A stretch of DNA of 64,000 nt from Datisca glomerata (Eukaryota > Streptophyta > Magnoliopsida > Cucurbitales > Datiscaceae): the NCBI GenBank assembly GCA_003255025.1, contig QANY01009128.1:682547-746546 (forward strand), in the 5' to 3' direction. How positions within the stretch are numbered: position 1 is the stretch's first letter; each line of letters begins with the position of its first letter. The notes beneath the pieces are model-generated. The model had not been told where the DNA came from, did no database searches, and saw only the letters and a program-made list of their open reading frames with translations. This document shows positions 26,301 to 36,480 of this stretch, piece by piece. The position numbers and the translations under genes are program-made.

Positions 26301-26405
26301 GGTCTTTTCTTTCGATCAGATAACGGGAAGCTACCTAGTTCACTTGCGGTTAAATCTATTGCTTTAGCACTTTTTGCTTGCGTTTGTATTTCTTTGTTGT
26401 ATTAA
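23336..26405 (+). CDS. CSLE1: Cellulose synthase-like protein E (CSLE1-like)
   Basis: Eight exons with GT-AG borders join in frame: 23336-23610, 23705-24023, 24141-24281, 24373-24504, 24584-24796, 24894-25118, 25386-25733 and 25851-26405, giving 735 aa, the usual CSLE length. It is a GT2-family processive glycosyltransferase of Golgi or ER membranes that uses a nucleotide sugar to build a beta-linked polysaccharide; the product of CSLE enzymes is not settled. Two N-terminal membrane segments come first (about residues 24-75). The catalytic residues are intact: SDDAAS (first Asp), NVDCDMYSN (DxD), VEDVITG (TED) and QHKRW (QxxRW). About six C-terminal membrane segments follow in exons 7-8. Exon 6 holds a Cys-rich insert. 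No disruption is seen. Confidence 0.95.
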
Positions 26406-26649
26406 TTAAGCATATTATACTTGTGTATTGTATTCTCAGTCCTACCTAATAAATGATGGTCAAATTATCAACTCCATTATCATAGTATCGAACTATGTTG
26501 TTTTAATAACTTTTTCCTCTTTTTTTTACAAGGAAATCAGCTTTCATTCAAAATATCACGAGTAATCCAATCAGGTGATAACTCAAAGAACAACTTAATA
26601 ACTTTTTTCTCTTACACCTTACTTATTCATAGACATATTTTGAAATGGA

Positions 26650-27090
26650 CAAATAAAGATTATTTTTTCTAGGTATAGTATTAAAAGAAGAAAGCCAAAA
26701 GGCTATACAAAAACTAAGGGGAAGGAGACGAAGTACAGAAAAAAGGGTCTGCACAAACCGTAACATCTCATCTACCTCCCAATCATTGCAGGCCCATGAG
26801 AAAGTCGGCTCCCAACTAAGGAAGGTCTCCTTCGTCCTTCCTGATTAAAAAATCAGCCACCATAGCATGCTTGTCAGAGCTTAAGGCATACATCCGAGGA
26901 AAGAGAGATAATAGGCCATCCTCCCCGCACCACTTGTCTGATCAAAAGCTAATACTTTCACCATTACCCACTCTGAAGCTGAGAAAGGTTTGAGAAGGCA
27001 ATTCCATTTTTTCCTGATGTCCTTCCAAATACTACAGCCTAAAGAATTAGGACAAATGAAGAATATTGCATTTACAAAAACGTGTATATG
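26650..27090 (-). pseudogene. LINE 3'-end remnant (zf-RVT-like), tentative
   Basis: The minus strand reads FFICPNSLGCSIWKDIRKKW (about 27066-27007), then EWVMVKVLAFDQTSGAGRMAY. The first part resembles the zinc-binding zf-RVT segment after the reverse transcriptase of plant LINEs. There are stops further on. It lies just beyond the CSLE 3' end in the opposite direction. A plant gene fragment is the alternative. Confidence 0.35.
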
Positions 27091-27194
27091 AGTTTATTGG
27101 GGAATAAGGTCCTATGAAACCATGGCAAGTCTAATTCTAAACCTTGCTAATATACATGATTTACAGAACGATAATGAATTTGTATCCTACTCAC

Positions 27195-27821
27195 CAGTCA
27201 TCACTGCATCAGTGATTTCTGAAGCTCCTTTTGCCTTTGACATCGTTCCAACTCCAGAGAAATCCTCCTGAAGTGTCACAGTCCAAAGGTGAATCCCAAC
27301 CTGATAAATAAAAGCAGTGAAATGTACAAAGCGTTTATTAGTATCATCTTTTATGAAGAAACCAAAGCCCAGATAAGAAATATACGCAAGTGGAAGAAGA
27401 AGACCATCTTCTGAGATTCTGTATTCAAACTTCAAAGATCGTGAACTGATATCTGCTTAAGTCACGAACCGAGCGTCAGGCAAGTTGTTGTTGTCATCAA
27501 ATTTGGATGTCATAATTTGAGCAGCTTGCTGGAAATGTACATACGGGACTAAGCAAAATACAAATCTAGGGAACCTTTGAATTTTAGAGTAGAAGGCAAA
27601 AAAGAAATGCCATAGGGCCTGAATCATCATGGAATAAGTGTGCATTTATATAGCACAGAATTGGAATTGGATAGCAATAAAAGCAACTGATACTGTGGCA
27701 CTTACTAGCTTAGAGTGACCGATGGCCATAGCAGTAAGCATCTTCATCGCCTTCACTTTCTATAGACTCAATACAGAGTAAAACTCTTTCTCTGCAATTC
27801 CCATGATTTCCAAGCATTTGC
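27195..27821 (-). pseudogene. Three-exon gene remnant, unrecognised
   Basis: Three segments with splice-like borders lie on the minus strand: 27821-27706 (GKCLEIMGIAEKEFYSVLSL, stop, KVKAMKMLTAMAIGHSKL), 27528-27466 (QAAQIMTSKFDDNNNLPDARF) and 27300-27195 (HLWTVTLQEDFSGVGTMSKA). All three read as soluble protein with normal plant codon use, unlike the flanking DNA. The in-frame TAG in the first segment and the lack of a clear start or end suggest a relic, or a piece of a larger gene split by the PPR locus. I do not recognise the family. Confidence 0.4.
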
Positions 27822-28040
27822 CTGAGCAAAAAATATTATATAATTGGATAGCTTTAAAAACAGATACAGGCACAATTAGGAAAGGAAATGAAAAATATGA
27901 GGGAGAAAAGAAAGCAAAAAACCAGAAAGATTTCAAGCTGCGGAGGATATGACTAACCATAGCTTAGAATATGATGAATGATCAACTAATAGTGGTGCCT
28001 CCAGTTTCAATAGTATCCACAGCCAAAATAAATGGTTTTA

Positions 28041-31000
28041 TCACTTCCTTTTGTCATATTTTCTTCGGCCGTGCCTCAAGGAATTCAATTTCTCCATGGC
28101 AATTACTAACCCCTTGCGTATTTGATGAGTGTTTTCATACCAATTCCCAGATATCAATCCTCTTTCCTTTAAATCCTTTAAAATTATTTGACCTTCAATT
28201 GTATCTCTTTCATTAGAAATCGCACCAATGATAACATGATAGGTGGTCGCATTGGGCCAAAGACCTGTTTGTTTCATCTCTTCATATATTCCAAAAGCAG
28301 CCTTGATGTCATTAGTAGCACATAAGCCTGAAATCAGAACATTGTAAGTGACCACATCAATTGTTATACAGCAATTCTCCATTATACCCCTCAACTTTAG
28401 AGCCTCCACAAGGTTAGCCTCTTTGAACAACATGTGCATCAAAGTTGTAAAAGTGGCAGCAGTTGGAACGAGTTGCATCCGAAGCACACTCCGAAGAATC
28501 AGCATTGCTTCTTCAACCTTACCACAATGTGCAAGCCCTCTAATCAAAGCACTCTCAGCAATAGAACGAGAGGTAACACCAAGGGACACCATCTCCTCTT
28601 TAACCTTGAATGCTCCTTGTATGTTTCCCACTCTACACATTCCTTTCACAAGATTCATAAATTGTGTAACCTTGGGATGCAAACCTTTTTCCAACATTTC
28701 CCGCAACAGAATATAAGATTCTTGGAAACTCATATTTCTAATTAGACTGTCAATTATGACATGTTGTGTTTCTACATTAAGAAACAGTCCAAACATATTT
28801 GCGATATCAACCAGATCGATGGCCTTCGCAATCTCATTTACTTCACAACACCTCCTAATTAGCATGTCAATTGTGATCGGATCAGCAATACCACCTTCTA
28901 ATATCACATTTTTCAACATTTTAACACCAACGTCCAACATACTACAGTTGCAAAGAGCAAGAATGAGAGAATGGTATGTTAACTTGTCAGGCAGAAAGCC
29001 ATTCTTGTTCATCCTAGAAAATAACCTGAAGCAAGCTGACAGATCGCGTTTCTTTGAGTATCCATGCAAGAGAATATTGTATGTAGCCAAATTGGGGCAC
29101 AAATGATTGCTTCTCATTGTTGAAAAAAGATAATTAGCATTAAACATCTTCCCCATCCGTGAATATCCATCTATAATTGCATTTAGTGCAATAGCATCAG
29201 GATAAAGGCCATTATTATGTGTCATCTCTTCAAAAAGATACAATGCAGCATTTGGTTGGCGAACCTTAAAAAGACCATCAACCAAACAAGTATACAATAC
29301 TGGATTTATGCAAAGAGAATCCCTTTGCATCAATTTCCCCAAAAACATGATGGCACAAATCAATTTGCCCTTCCTACATAACCCGGCCAGTAGACTAGTA
29401 TACGTATAACTATCAGGTGCAACACTATCCTGGACCATCTTTTCAAATAAGAGTACTGCTGCTTGCAAATTACCTGACTTACATGTCTCAGCAATAATTG
29501 TGTTGTATATAAAAGAATCTACGGCTAAAGGTATGTGTCGGAGCTTATTTATATATTGTTTTGCCTCCTCCAAATTCCCCCCCTTGCACAATCCTTTCAA
29601 TAGACTCCCATATGTGAAAGGACTAGGTTGGTGACCAAATCTGATCATTTCATCAAATATAGAAAATGCTTTCAGCCCATGTCCCAAATTTGCAAAACCC
29701 TTTATTATACAGTCGAAAGTAACAGAATTAGGTGCAGGGCCGATCCTACTCATGTGATGCATGAAAGTTTCTGCCTCTGCTAGTCTGCCATCTTCACAAA
29801 GAGAAGCGACCAAGACATTACATGTGAAATGATCAGCACTATATCCACTCTGGTTCATAACTGCATAATATTTTAGTGCCTCGAGACTATTTCTCATCTT
29901 GCAAGTGTTATATATTAAAGTAGAGAAAATAACATTATTAGGTACAAATCCCATCCTATACATTTTACAAATAATTTCCTTGGCTGTTTCTGTCTTCCCA
30001 GCTTTGCAGAATCCATCAATAACCACTGAGAATGTTATAACATCAGGATCCACACCATCCTCAAGCATCTTGTAGAGCAATTCAATAGCTTCACTAAGCA
30101 ACCCACTTTTGCATAAACCATCAATCATTGTTGTGTAAGCAACATGATCAATTAATATCCCGTTGATTCTCATTCTATGAAGAATACTCCTGGATATATC
30201 AAACTTGGAATGCTTGCACAGCCCATTTAAAATGGTCATAAAGCTAATTTTATTAGCTCTTACTCCCTTTGATTCCATCATATCCAAAAGCCTCAATGCT
30301 TCAGTAAAATTACATTTGTCACAGTGCCCATCAATCAGAATGTTGTAAGTAATACTGTTTGGAGAAAGATTAAGAAATGGCATCTCATTGAAAACACGAG
30401 TAGCAACCCCAATCTTTCCCTCCTTGACAAATCCATTAATTAGAGTATTGTAAGTAACCTCATTCGGAGTTATCAACTTCTTCCTCATTCTCTTCAAAAG
30501 TAGATAGCCTTCTGCACTTCTATTATTTCTACACAAGTTGTCAATGAGCATATTATACGTACATACATCCGCTTCAATCCCCTTAGTACCCATATGATGA
30601 ATGAACTCAAAAGCAGCTCTATAACGTCCCTTCTTGCAGAACCAATTGAGCAACGTATTATAAGTAACAATGGTTGGAACATAACCACTCTTTTCCATCT
30701 TTCTTACAAGATAATAGGCTTTCTTGAGCTTCCCTTGCATGCATAAAACGTTTACCAATATATTAAAAGTAGCGACATTAGGACAGACCCTCTTTGCAAG
30801 CATTTCCTTGAAAAATGACCAAACCAACCCAGTTTTACAGTCCTTCATCATTGAAGCTAGGATCAAATTACAAGTATACACTGATGGCTTAAATCCTTGA
30901 AAACCCATCAAACAGAAAATCTCTAAAGCATCTTCAACCACTCCTTGTCGTAAATAAACTCTAATTACAAGGTCAAAGACTGCTGGATTAGATTTGCAAA

Positions 31001-31292
31001 GTGAATATGTATCCATAAGCGCGCGAAAAACAACGTTTGGCCCCATTTGAGATAGATGTCTTAATATTGATTTGGCAAAGTCATACATTCTAGCTCTGAC
31101 AAGTATATGGATTGTTATACCTAATATATGAGTCAGGTGACTGAGTTCCAAGCCAGGTTGCTTGATTACCCACTTGAGAAATTTCAAAGCTAGCCTCCCG
31201 TGAATTGGTCGAAGTGAAGCTAACCGGTAGTCCATGTGGTTCAGCGACTCCCAGCGGCCTACAGTGAGAATTGAGTATATGCTCTTCTCCAT
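28041..31292 (-). CDS. P-class pentatricopeptide repeat protein (At5g55840-type)
   Basis: A single open frame runs from 31367 to 28041. I take the ATG at 31292 (MEKSIYSILTVGRWESLNHM), because upstream codons do not look conserved and an AG splice acceptor lies just before it; the protein is then 1,083 aa. From about residue 150 to the end it consists of more than twenty 35-residue repeats of the VTYNTLINGFCKEGK type. No E, E+ or DYW domain follows, so it is P-class. Such proteins bind organellar RNA and affect its splicing, stability or translation. The N-terminus is basic with few acids, as in mitochondrial presequences. Resemblance to Arabidopsis At5g55840 is from memory of the family and needs a search. 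It has no internal stop. Confidence 0.93.
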   Translation of the reverse strand: MEKSIYSILTVGRWESLNHMDYRLASLRPIHGRLALKFLKWVIKQPGLELSHLTHILGITIHILVRARMYDFAKSILRHLSQMGPNVVFRALMDTYSLCKSNPAVFDLVIRVYLRQGVVEDALEIFCLMGFQGFKPSVYTCNLILASMMKDCKTGLVWSFFKEMLAKRVCPNVATFNILVNVLCMQGKLKKAYYLVRKMEKSGYVPTIVTYNTLLNWFCKKGRYRAAFEFIHHMGTKGIEADVCTYNMLIDNLCRNNRSAEGYLLLKRMRKKLITPNEVTYNTLINGFVKEGKIGVATRVFNEMPFLNLSPNSITYNILIDGHCDKCNFTEALRLLDMMESKGVRANKISFMTILNGLCKHSKFDISRSILHRMRINGILIDHVAYTTMIDGLCKSGLLSEAIELLYKMLEDGVDPDVITFSVVIDGFCKAGKTETAKEIICKMYRMGFVPNNVIFSTLIYNTCKMRNSLEALKYYAVMNQSGYSADHFTCNVLVASLCEDGRLAEAETFMHHMSRIGPAPNSVTFDCIIKGFANLGHGLKAFSIFDEMIRFGHQPSPFTYGSLLKGLCKGGNLEEAKQYINKLRHIPLAVDSFIYNTIIAETCKSGNLQAAVLLFEKMVQDSVAPDSYTYTSLLAGLCRKGKLICAIMFLGKLMQRDSLCINPVLYTCLVDGLFKVRQPNAALYLFEEMTHNNGLYPDAIALNAIIDGYSRMGKMFNANYLFSTMRSNHLCPNLATYNILLHGYSKKRDLSACFRLFSRMNKNGFLPDKLTYHSLILALCNCSMLDVGVKMLKNVILEGGIADPITIDMLIRRCCEVNEIAKAIDLVDIANMFGLFLNVETQHVIIDSLIRNMSFQESYILLREMLEKGLHPKVTQFMNLVKGMCRVGNIQGAFKVKEEMVSLGVTSRSIAESALIRGLAHCGKVEEAMLILRSVLRMQLVPTAATFTTLMHMLFKEANLVEALKLRGIMENCCITIDVVTYNVLISGLCATNDIKAAFGIYEEMKQTGLWPNATTYHVIIGAISNERDTIEGQIILKDLKERGLISGNWYENTHQIRKGLVIAMEKLNSLRHGRRKYDKRK

Positions 31293-31989
31293 ATGGGTAC
31301 CTGTTTTCCCAAAAGGTTTTACTTTACAACGAGTGATCAAATACGGAAAGCAAGTACACAATAGCATACAAACTCACAAGTTTAGGGGCTAGAGAGGGGG
31401 GAAGGTAGATGGAAGAAGTACCAGATTTTTGGGAAGTTTTATGAGCTGTGCTTCTACCTTCAGGTATGAAACTTTTTCTAGAGAAGGCCCTAAATTTTGA
31501 TATGCTGATGCAAGCTGAGAAGATTCTTTTTGCTCTTGAAATACTCAGAAAAGAAACCATAGTAAACTTTCGCCTTCATCACCAATTTCAGAGTAGTGCG
31601 GGTGACAGAATTGTAGACTTGTTAGGTCCAGCAGCTGACAGGGCTAGGATTGCCGCGGTGATGAAGGACCAGAGATGGAACGACCCACTTCATGGAGCTA
31701 TTATATCCTTCTTCTTAAGTTTAAAACCCACCAAATCATCTTGTTAAAAGAAATAATTTACTCATTTGGCATGAGATGCAGATGAAGAATAACAATTTTC
31801 AGTGGAATCCAAGCTCTGTTCCTCCGTCTCGGCTTCTCCCTCTTCTTTGGTTTCTCCCACCACTTACCATGAAACCCAAAAATAAGAGAGAGAAGTTTTA
31901 ATGTTTTAAATCCATTTATATCCACATCCACATGGTGGAAGGACGACGATGATGCTGGTGATTGTGCTCGGCACAAAGGGTTAGCATCA
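31293..31989 (-). promoter_or_regulatory. 5' region of the PPR gene
   Basis: About 700 bp upstream of the PPR start. A small intron may end just before the ATG (TTTTCCCAAAA... with AG at the GTACCC boundary). The plus-strand ORF at 31448-31747 has no recognisable feature and overlaps this leader. A CT/GA-rich region lies near 31800-31900. Confidence 0.4.
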
Positions 31990-32870
31990 AATTCAAGTAG
32001 TTAAGATATAATCACTTAGTAATTAAGATATAACTACTTAAAATTTTAAGTAATATTTTTTTTAAAATTTTTAAAATCAAAATCAACCTGTAAAGTAATG
32101 TTTTTTTACTTCTAAAATCAAAATCACTATCTAAAGGGTTCAAGTAATCATATATAACTACTTGAACCCTTCAATTAATATTTTAAATGGTTCAAGTAAT
32201 CATATATATCATATATAACTACTTGAACCCTTCAATTAATATTTTAAATGGTTCAAGTAATCATATATAACTATTTGAACCCTTCAATTAATATTTTGTT
32301 TTCTTTTAGAATCAAAATCACTGCTTGAAGGGTTAAGTAGTCAGATATAACTACTTGAACCATTTAAGTAATATTTTTTTTTACTTTTAGAATCAAAATG
32401 ACTATTTGAACGGTTCAAGTAGTTAGATACAACTACCTGAAAATTTCAAGTAATATTATTTTTTACTTTCATAATTAAAATCACTACTTGAATGGTTCAA
32501 GTAGTTTGTTATGAGTATTTGTGCATAAAAAAATAAGAAAAGAATGGGTGCTAGAGTAGCTCTCGTTGAAGAAGAATAAGAAGAAGAATGGGTCACGATG
32601 CCTCAAAGAAGTTGAAGAAGAAAAAGGGAGGAGGAGGATGAGCTTCGTTGAAGATGAAAGAAGAGAGCTAATATGTTGAAGTTGATATTTGTGTTGCTTT
32701 ATTATTTGCATTGGGAATTGAAGAGAAATGATGATGAAAGAGAAATTTTGAAAGTGATGATGTTAAGTTGGTGGATCAGGGCATAATATTATGAATTTTT
32801 CAAAAGTGGTATATTTTTTCTAATCCAAACTCAAATGGGTATAGTTTTCCAAATAACCCCCAAAAACTTT
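31990..32870. mobile_element. TE fragment with ACTACTTGAA palindrome array
   Basis: From 31990 to 32510 there are at least six diverged units of 60-90 bp, each with TTCAAGTAGT and its complement ACTACTTGAA separated by AT-rich DNA and by TTTTAGAATCAAAATCACT. The right part (32520-32870) reads in complement as CT-rich DNA leading to an AT-rich end with ACTATACCCATTTGAG and AATATACCAC, which resembles the ends of the two palindrome-array MULEs in this window. The left end next to the PPR promoter was not found, so it may be truncated. There is no coding sequence. Confidence 0.45.
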
Positions 32871-32959
32871 GCCAGGTACGGATTTGGTGGACTGGGTGGA
32901 TAAATTGAGGAATTCAAGTTGGAAAATACCTTAATCAGCCACCCCTCCCCCGTCCCGTA

Positions 32960-33231
32960 ACAGGTTGTCTTCCTGGTCTAGACCTCCCCCAGAAAGCTCA
33001 AGATGAATGTTGGCGGAGCCACGCGATTCTTCGCAGTTGGGAGTATTATTATGGACGACTGAGGCATGGTCACGGGAGCCTTCTCCAAAAGATTTAAAGG
33101 AAATCCTTCGACTATAATCCTCCGACTACAATCGTATAAGGTTTGGCAATACTCAAACGTTTGAAACTTGCTGAATCGTGGAACATTTTTCTAGACTTTA
33201 TCGAGTCAAATTGTTGTAACTTAGTTGAGCT
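32960..33231 (+). pseudogene. LINE RNase H remnant, left part
   Basis: Fragments in plus-strand frames read PPPESSRMNVGGATRFFAVG (about 32986-33045), GMVTGAFSKRFKGN, and LKLAESWNIFLDFIESNCCN (about 33155-33216), then LVELVN. This is the order of the C-terminal RNase H of plant LINEs (N-D/G-A; G.V..A....; A...GL....ESDC..LV..IN). It continues beyond the MULE at 36214. Confidence 0.6.
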
Positions 33232-33698
33232 AGTGAATTGTGTTTTTTTTGCAAGGTTATACCCAAGAAAAATATATTTTATAAAATTATACTCCTTCAC
33301 TAATTTGTGCACTTTTCCAAAAAGCCCTTGCATGAATTTCAAACGATGGCTAAAAAAAGTAATTATTACACATTTTCGAAACCCACACCTGCATGAAACT
33401 CATCCCTTCGTGTACCTCTTCACCATTTCAATCTTTCCTCTTGCATTTCCTTCATTTCTCTCTCTTACATTTACTATATGTCTCTCTCGAAGTCGAAACA
33501 TCTCTCTCTGTGGAAATCTTTTAGTGTATGTCTCCCACAACAAGAAATCACAACAAGAGTATGTTTCTTCTGGGTTTCTAATTTTTTTGTGCAGGTATCT
33601 GAGTTTTTCTTCTGAGTTTCTGAGTTTTTTTTTGTAGGTTTCTGGGTTTCTTGGTAGTTTCTCTAGGGTTTAATGGGTTTCTCATTTTTCTTTATCTA

Positions 33699-34020
33699 AC
33701 ACGATTGGGTATACGACGAACGTGTAGTGTACATGAGGGGTACACGACAACCGTGTAGTCATCGTGAAATGTACAGGAGGATTACACGGTCATCGTGTAC
33801 CCCTCATGTACATTACGCGATGATCGTGTACCCATCATGTAGTCTACACGATAGGTACACGAGGGCTACACGGTCATCGTGTACCCTTCATGTACATTGC
33901 ACAATAGTTATACGAGGATCGTACACACTTTAATTCTCTGATCTTATGTCTTCTTTGAATTTTCTACACTACATGATGGGTGTACGGTCCTCGTGTACGC
34001 ATCGTGTAGTGTACATGAAG
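33699..34020. repeat. CTACACGA/TCGTGTAG palindrome array, left arm
   Basis: About a dozen copies of TACACGA or TCGTGTA, often paired as TACACGnnnATCGTGTA, cover this stretch with spacers of 5-15 bp. Open reading frames through it are artefacts of the repeat. Confidence 0.8.
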
Positions 34021-34149
34021 ACTCGATGAAGTAAGTATAGAATGTGTAATCTACATCACAGTCTTAAATAACATCATATTAATATGTAAAAAATTATAAG
34101 GGTCAATATTTATATGTTAAGTGGTTTGGTCATTCTGTTGAGAGACAGA

Positions 34150-35051
34150 AATTGGATTTTTACACGTTTGTCGGTTGTGACCAATTTTCCCACAACGTGC
34201 ACACTTTCTTCTTACCATTTCCTCACATCTAGATGAAATTCTAACTGTCCTAGGTCTTCCACTTTGTCGTCTCATTATAGGTAGAAGTACCACATTTTCT
34301 TAAACCTCCTAATTGATGATCCAATCCGCTCTATCTCCGATAAGATGTATTGTTTCTGAATATGCAGCAATTAAAACCTCATTTTTATAGTGCATCGAAC
34401 ACATATTGTATATGAAAATATTGTGCTGCGGACATGCAGCTAACGCATGCTTGCATGAAATTTGATCAAGATCAAATTCTCAGCACGTACACATATTAAG
34501 ATTCAAGTTTACCACTCGCGACACAAAAATCGTGGATGTCGGAAGGAAACAATGATAGTATGTGATGCAAGATGCTTCTTATTAAGCTTCATCTCAACCC
34601 AATCTGTCATCTACAAGGTGACTTGACATGTGGCCATTCGTCGTTCATAGAACAACCCTTGTAACATGTCACAGATATGTTCCATAAAGCTTGTAATGGA
34701 AAGCTTTTAACATCTTTCAAAATTACATTCAAACATTCTGTGATGTTTGTAGTCATTATGTTGTACCACCTTCCATCAAAACACGAACGAGCCCACCTCT
34801 CAACTACCCCCGCATGGACAGTATTATGAGATATTTGAAAATACATGTGTAAAATGAGTCATCAACCGATCAGATTCTGATCGACGGTATTCCTTTGCAA
34901 CTTTCAAAAATAACGCGGCCATATCTTCCTTTTTATAAATTGATTTGATATTTTGGCCTAAGTGGAAGATACAAGCTCCATGAAGCGCGTTGAGAAAGAT
35001 AATTTTTACAGCATTCAGTATACTTGTATGCCTGTCAAATATAAACACCAA
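34150..35051 (-). pseudogene. MULE transposase remnant with SWIM and CCHC fingers
   Basis: From the minus strand: HGACIFHLGQNIKSIYKKED (about 34984-34925), typical of the MULE core, then a frameshift, then CFDGRWYNIMTTNITECLN (about 34785-34729). A SWIM finger follows (CEFDLDQISCKHALAACPQH, about 34490-34430), then a zinc knuckle KCARCGKIGHNRQTC (about 34209-34164). The N-terminal DNA-binding region and the first catalytic residues are missing. Stops and frameshifts make it inactive. A C-terminal CCHC knuckle is a known feature of some plant MULE transposases. Confidence 0.75.
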
Positions 35052-35149
35052 CTCTGTCAGATATAAACACCAACTTCAGACATATATGTATATACATCAA
35101 CGAATGAAGTTAGTAGAAGAAGAGTATAAAATGAAATGGAATATTACTG

Positions 35150-35720
35150 GATGATCGTGTAGTGTACCAAGACTTACATAATCATCGTATAGTCATCGTG
35201 TAGTGTACACGATAACTTCATGATCATCGTGTAGAAATCATGTATTATATACGAGGACTACACGACCATCGTGTAGTGTACATAATGATCAATGGTTGAT
35301 CGTGTAGTTCTCGTGTACACTACACGAGCATCTTGTAGTGATCGTGTATGCTACATGATGCTCTTGTAGTGAATTACATGAGAACTACACGATAATCATG
35401 TAGTGTACACGATGATTAAACGAACATCTTATAGTGCTACAGTGTAGTGTACACGAGAACTACACGATCGCCCTATGATCATCCTATATAGTACACGATG
35501 ACGCTACACGATCATCATGTAGTCCTCTTCTGGTGTACAAGATGCTACACGATGCTCTTGTAGTGCACCTTGGACTACAAGAGAAGTTCCAGACGCGCTA
35601 CAAGATGATCGTGTAGTGTACTTGAAGTCTATACGATGAGCGTGTACATTGCGTGAAGTGTACATGATGGGTACACGAGGACCGTGTAGTACACATGTAG
35701 TCCTTTAGTACACTACAATA
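35150..35720. repeat. CTACACGA/TCGTGTAG palindrome array, right arm
   Basis: More than twenty palindrome halves occur over 570 bp, such as GATCGTGTAG and CTACACGA. Spacing is irregular and several units have single changes. Confidence 0.8.
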
Positions 35721-36213
35721 TCATTTTGTAGTCATCCTGTAAACTAGATGAACTTCAAACAACATCCTGGATGTTGTTGTTCGAACAAAAAGGAAACTCA
35801 TGAACAAAAAAACCCATGAATTTTCAAGCTTTCCAGAAAAAAATATACAGAACGTGTACCTGCAAGCCTTCCTTGAAGATGAAGTAGCTTTCCTTGAAGG
35901 CGAAGAAGACAATGAAATCAAATTGATTTTACAGAAAGAAGAAGAAGAATAAGAAATGACGAAGAAGGAGGAGAAATGAAAAATGAAGGAGGAGAAATGA
36001 TGGTGATGAAGGTGGGTACAGAGGTAGAGCGTTGAGTGAGATTTGACTTTGACATTTGATCGAACACTGTGTAAGAAGGGCATTGGGGAAAAATTGAAAA
36101 ATGTGAAGGAATGTGGGTCAGGAGGTTAAAGAATGTGCAAATTAATCTTGAGGTATATTTCTGCAAATTCAAAATGCTAGGGGTATACTTCTACAAAAAA
36201 CCTCAGTGAATTC

Positions 36214-36480
36214 TACTAATGTTTGTGCTTCTGAATTGGGTTGATTATTGCTAAATGTAAATCTCTCTATCCCCCATCTATTTCTTTTTCTTTTAATCAT
36301 ATCCTTACTAGGAACTGTAATGAGGCAGACCATAAGCTCGCCCATTTTGGTTTGTCTTCTAGCTTGTTGATGCCTTGTTTTGGAGGGAGTCAGCCCCTAG
36401 TTGTGGCTGACATCTTGGTTTTAGAGTAGTTTGGCGGTCGTTTCCTGTAGGTTTTCAAAAAAAAAAGATTGATCCTTTTT
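36214..36480 (+). pseudogene. LINE RNase H remnant, right part, with A-rich tail
   Basis: The frame at 36241-36429 reads FNHILTRNCNEADHKLAHFG, the last conserved block of RNase H in plant LINEs (H..R..N..AD.LA..G), and ends with a stop. An A-rich tract follows at about 36457-36467, as expected for a LINE 3' end. It has the same orientation as the left part at 32960-33231. One frameshift lies near 36238. Confidence 0.65.

Larger units (their letters stand above)
33241..36204 (-). mobile_element. MULE with subterminal palindrome arrays and a degenerate transposase
   Basis: The borders are set by 9-mers AGTGAATTG (33232-33240) and AGTGAATTC (36205-36213), which match at 8 of 9, and by LINE coding sequence on both sides. 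The ends are imperfect inverted repeats rich in TTTTTTG and TATACC, with a shared AATTTGTGCAC/AATTTGCAC block about 60 bp in. The CT-rich strand near the left end is mirrored by GA-rich DNA near the right end. Transposase fragments lie in the middle on the minus strand. Arrays of a short palindrome lie about 460-780 bp from the left end and 480-1,050 bp from the right end. Confidence 0.75.

Noticed and set aside
31448..31747. Plus-strand ORF of 99 codons opposite the PPR leader
   Set aside because: No recognisable motif, no clear promoter, and it overlaps the 5' region of the PPR gene.
33699..35720. Array of short repeats that could be mistaken for CRISPR
   Set aside because: The units are palindromes with irregular spacing, inside a plant transposon; there are no regular spacers and no cas genes.
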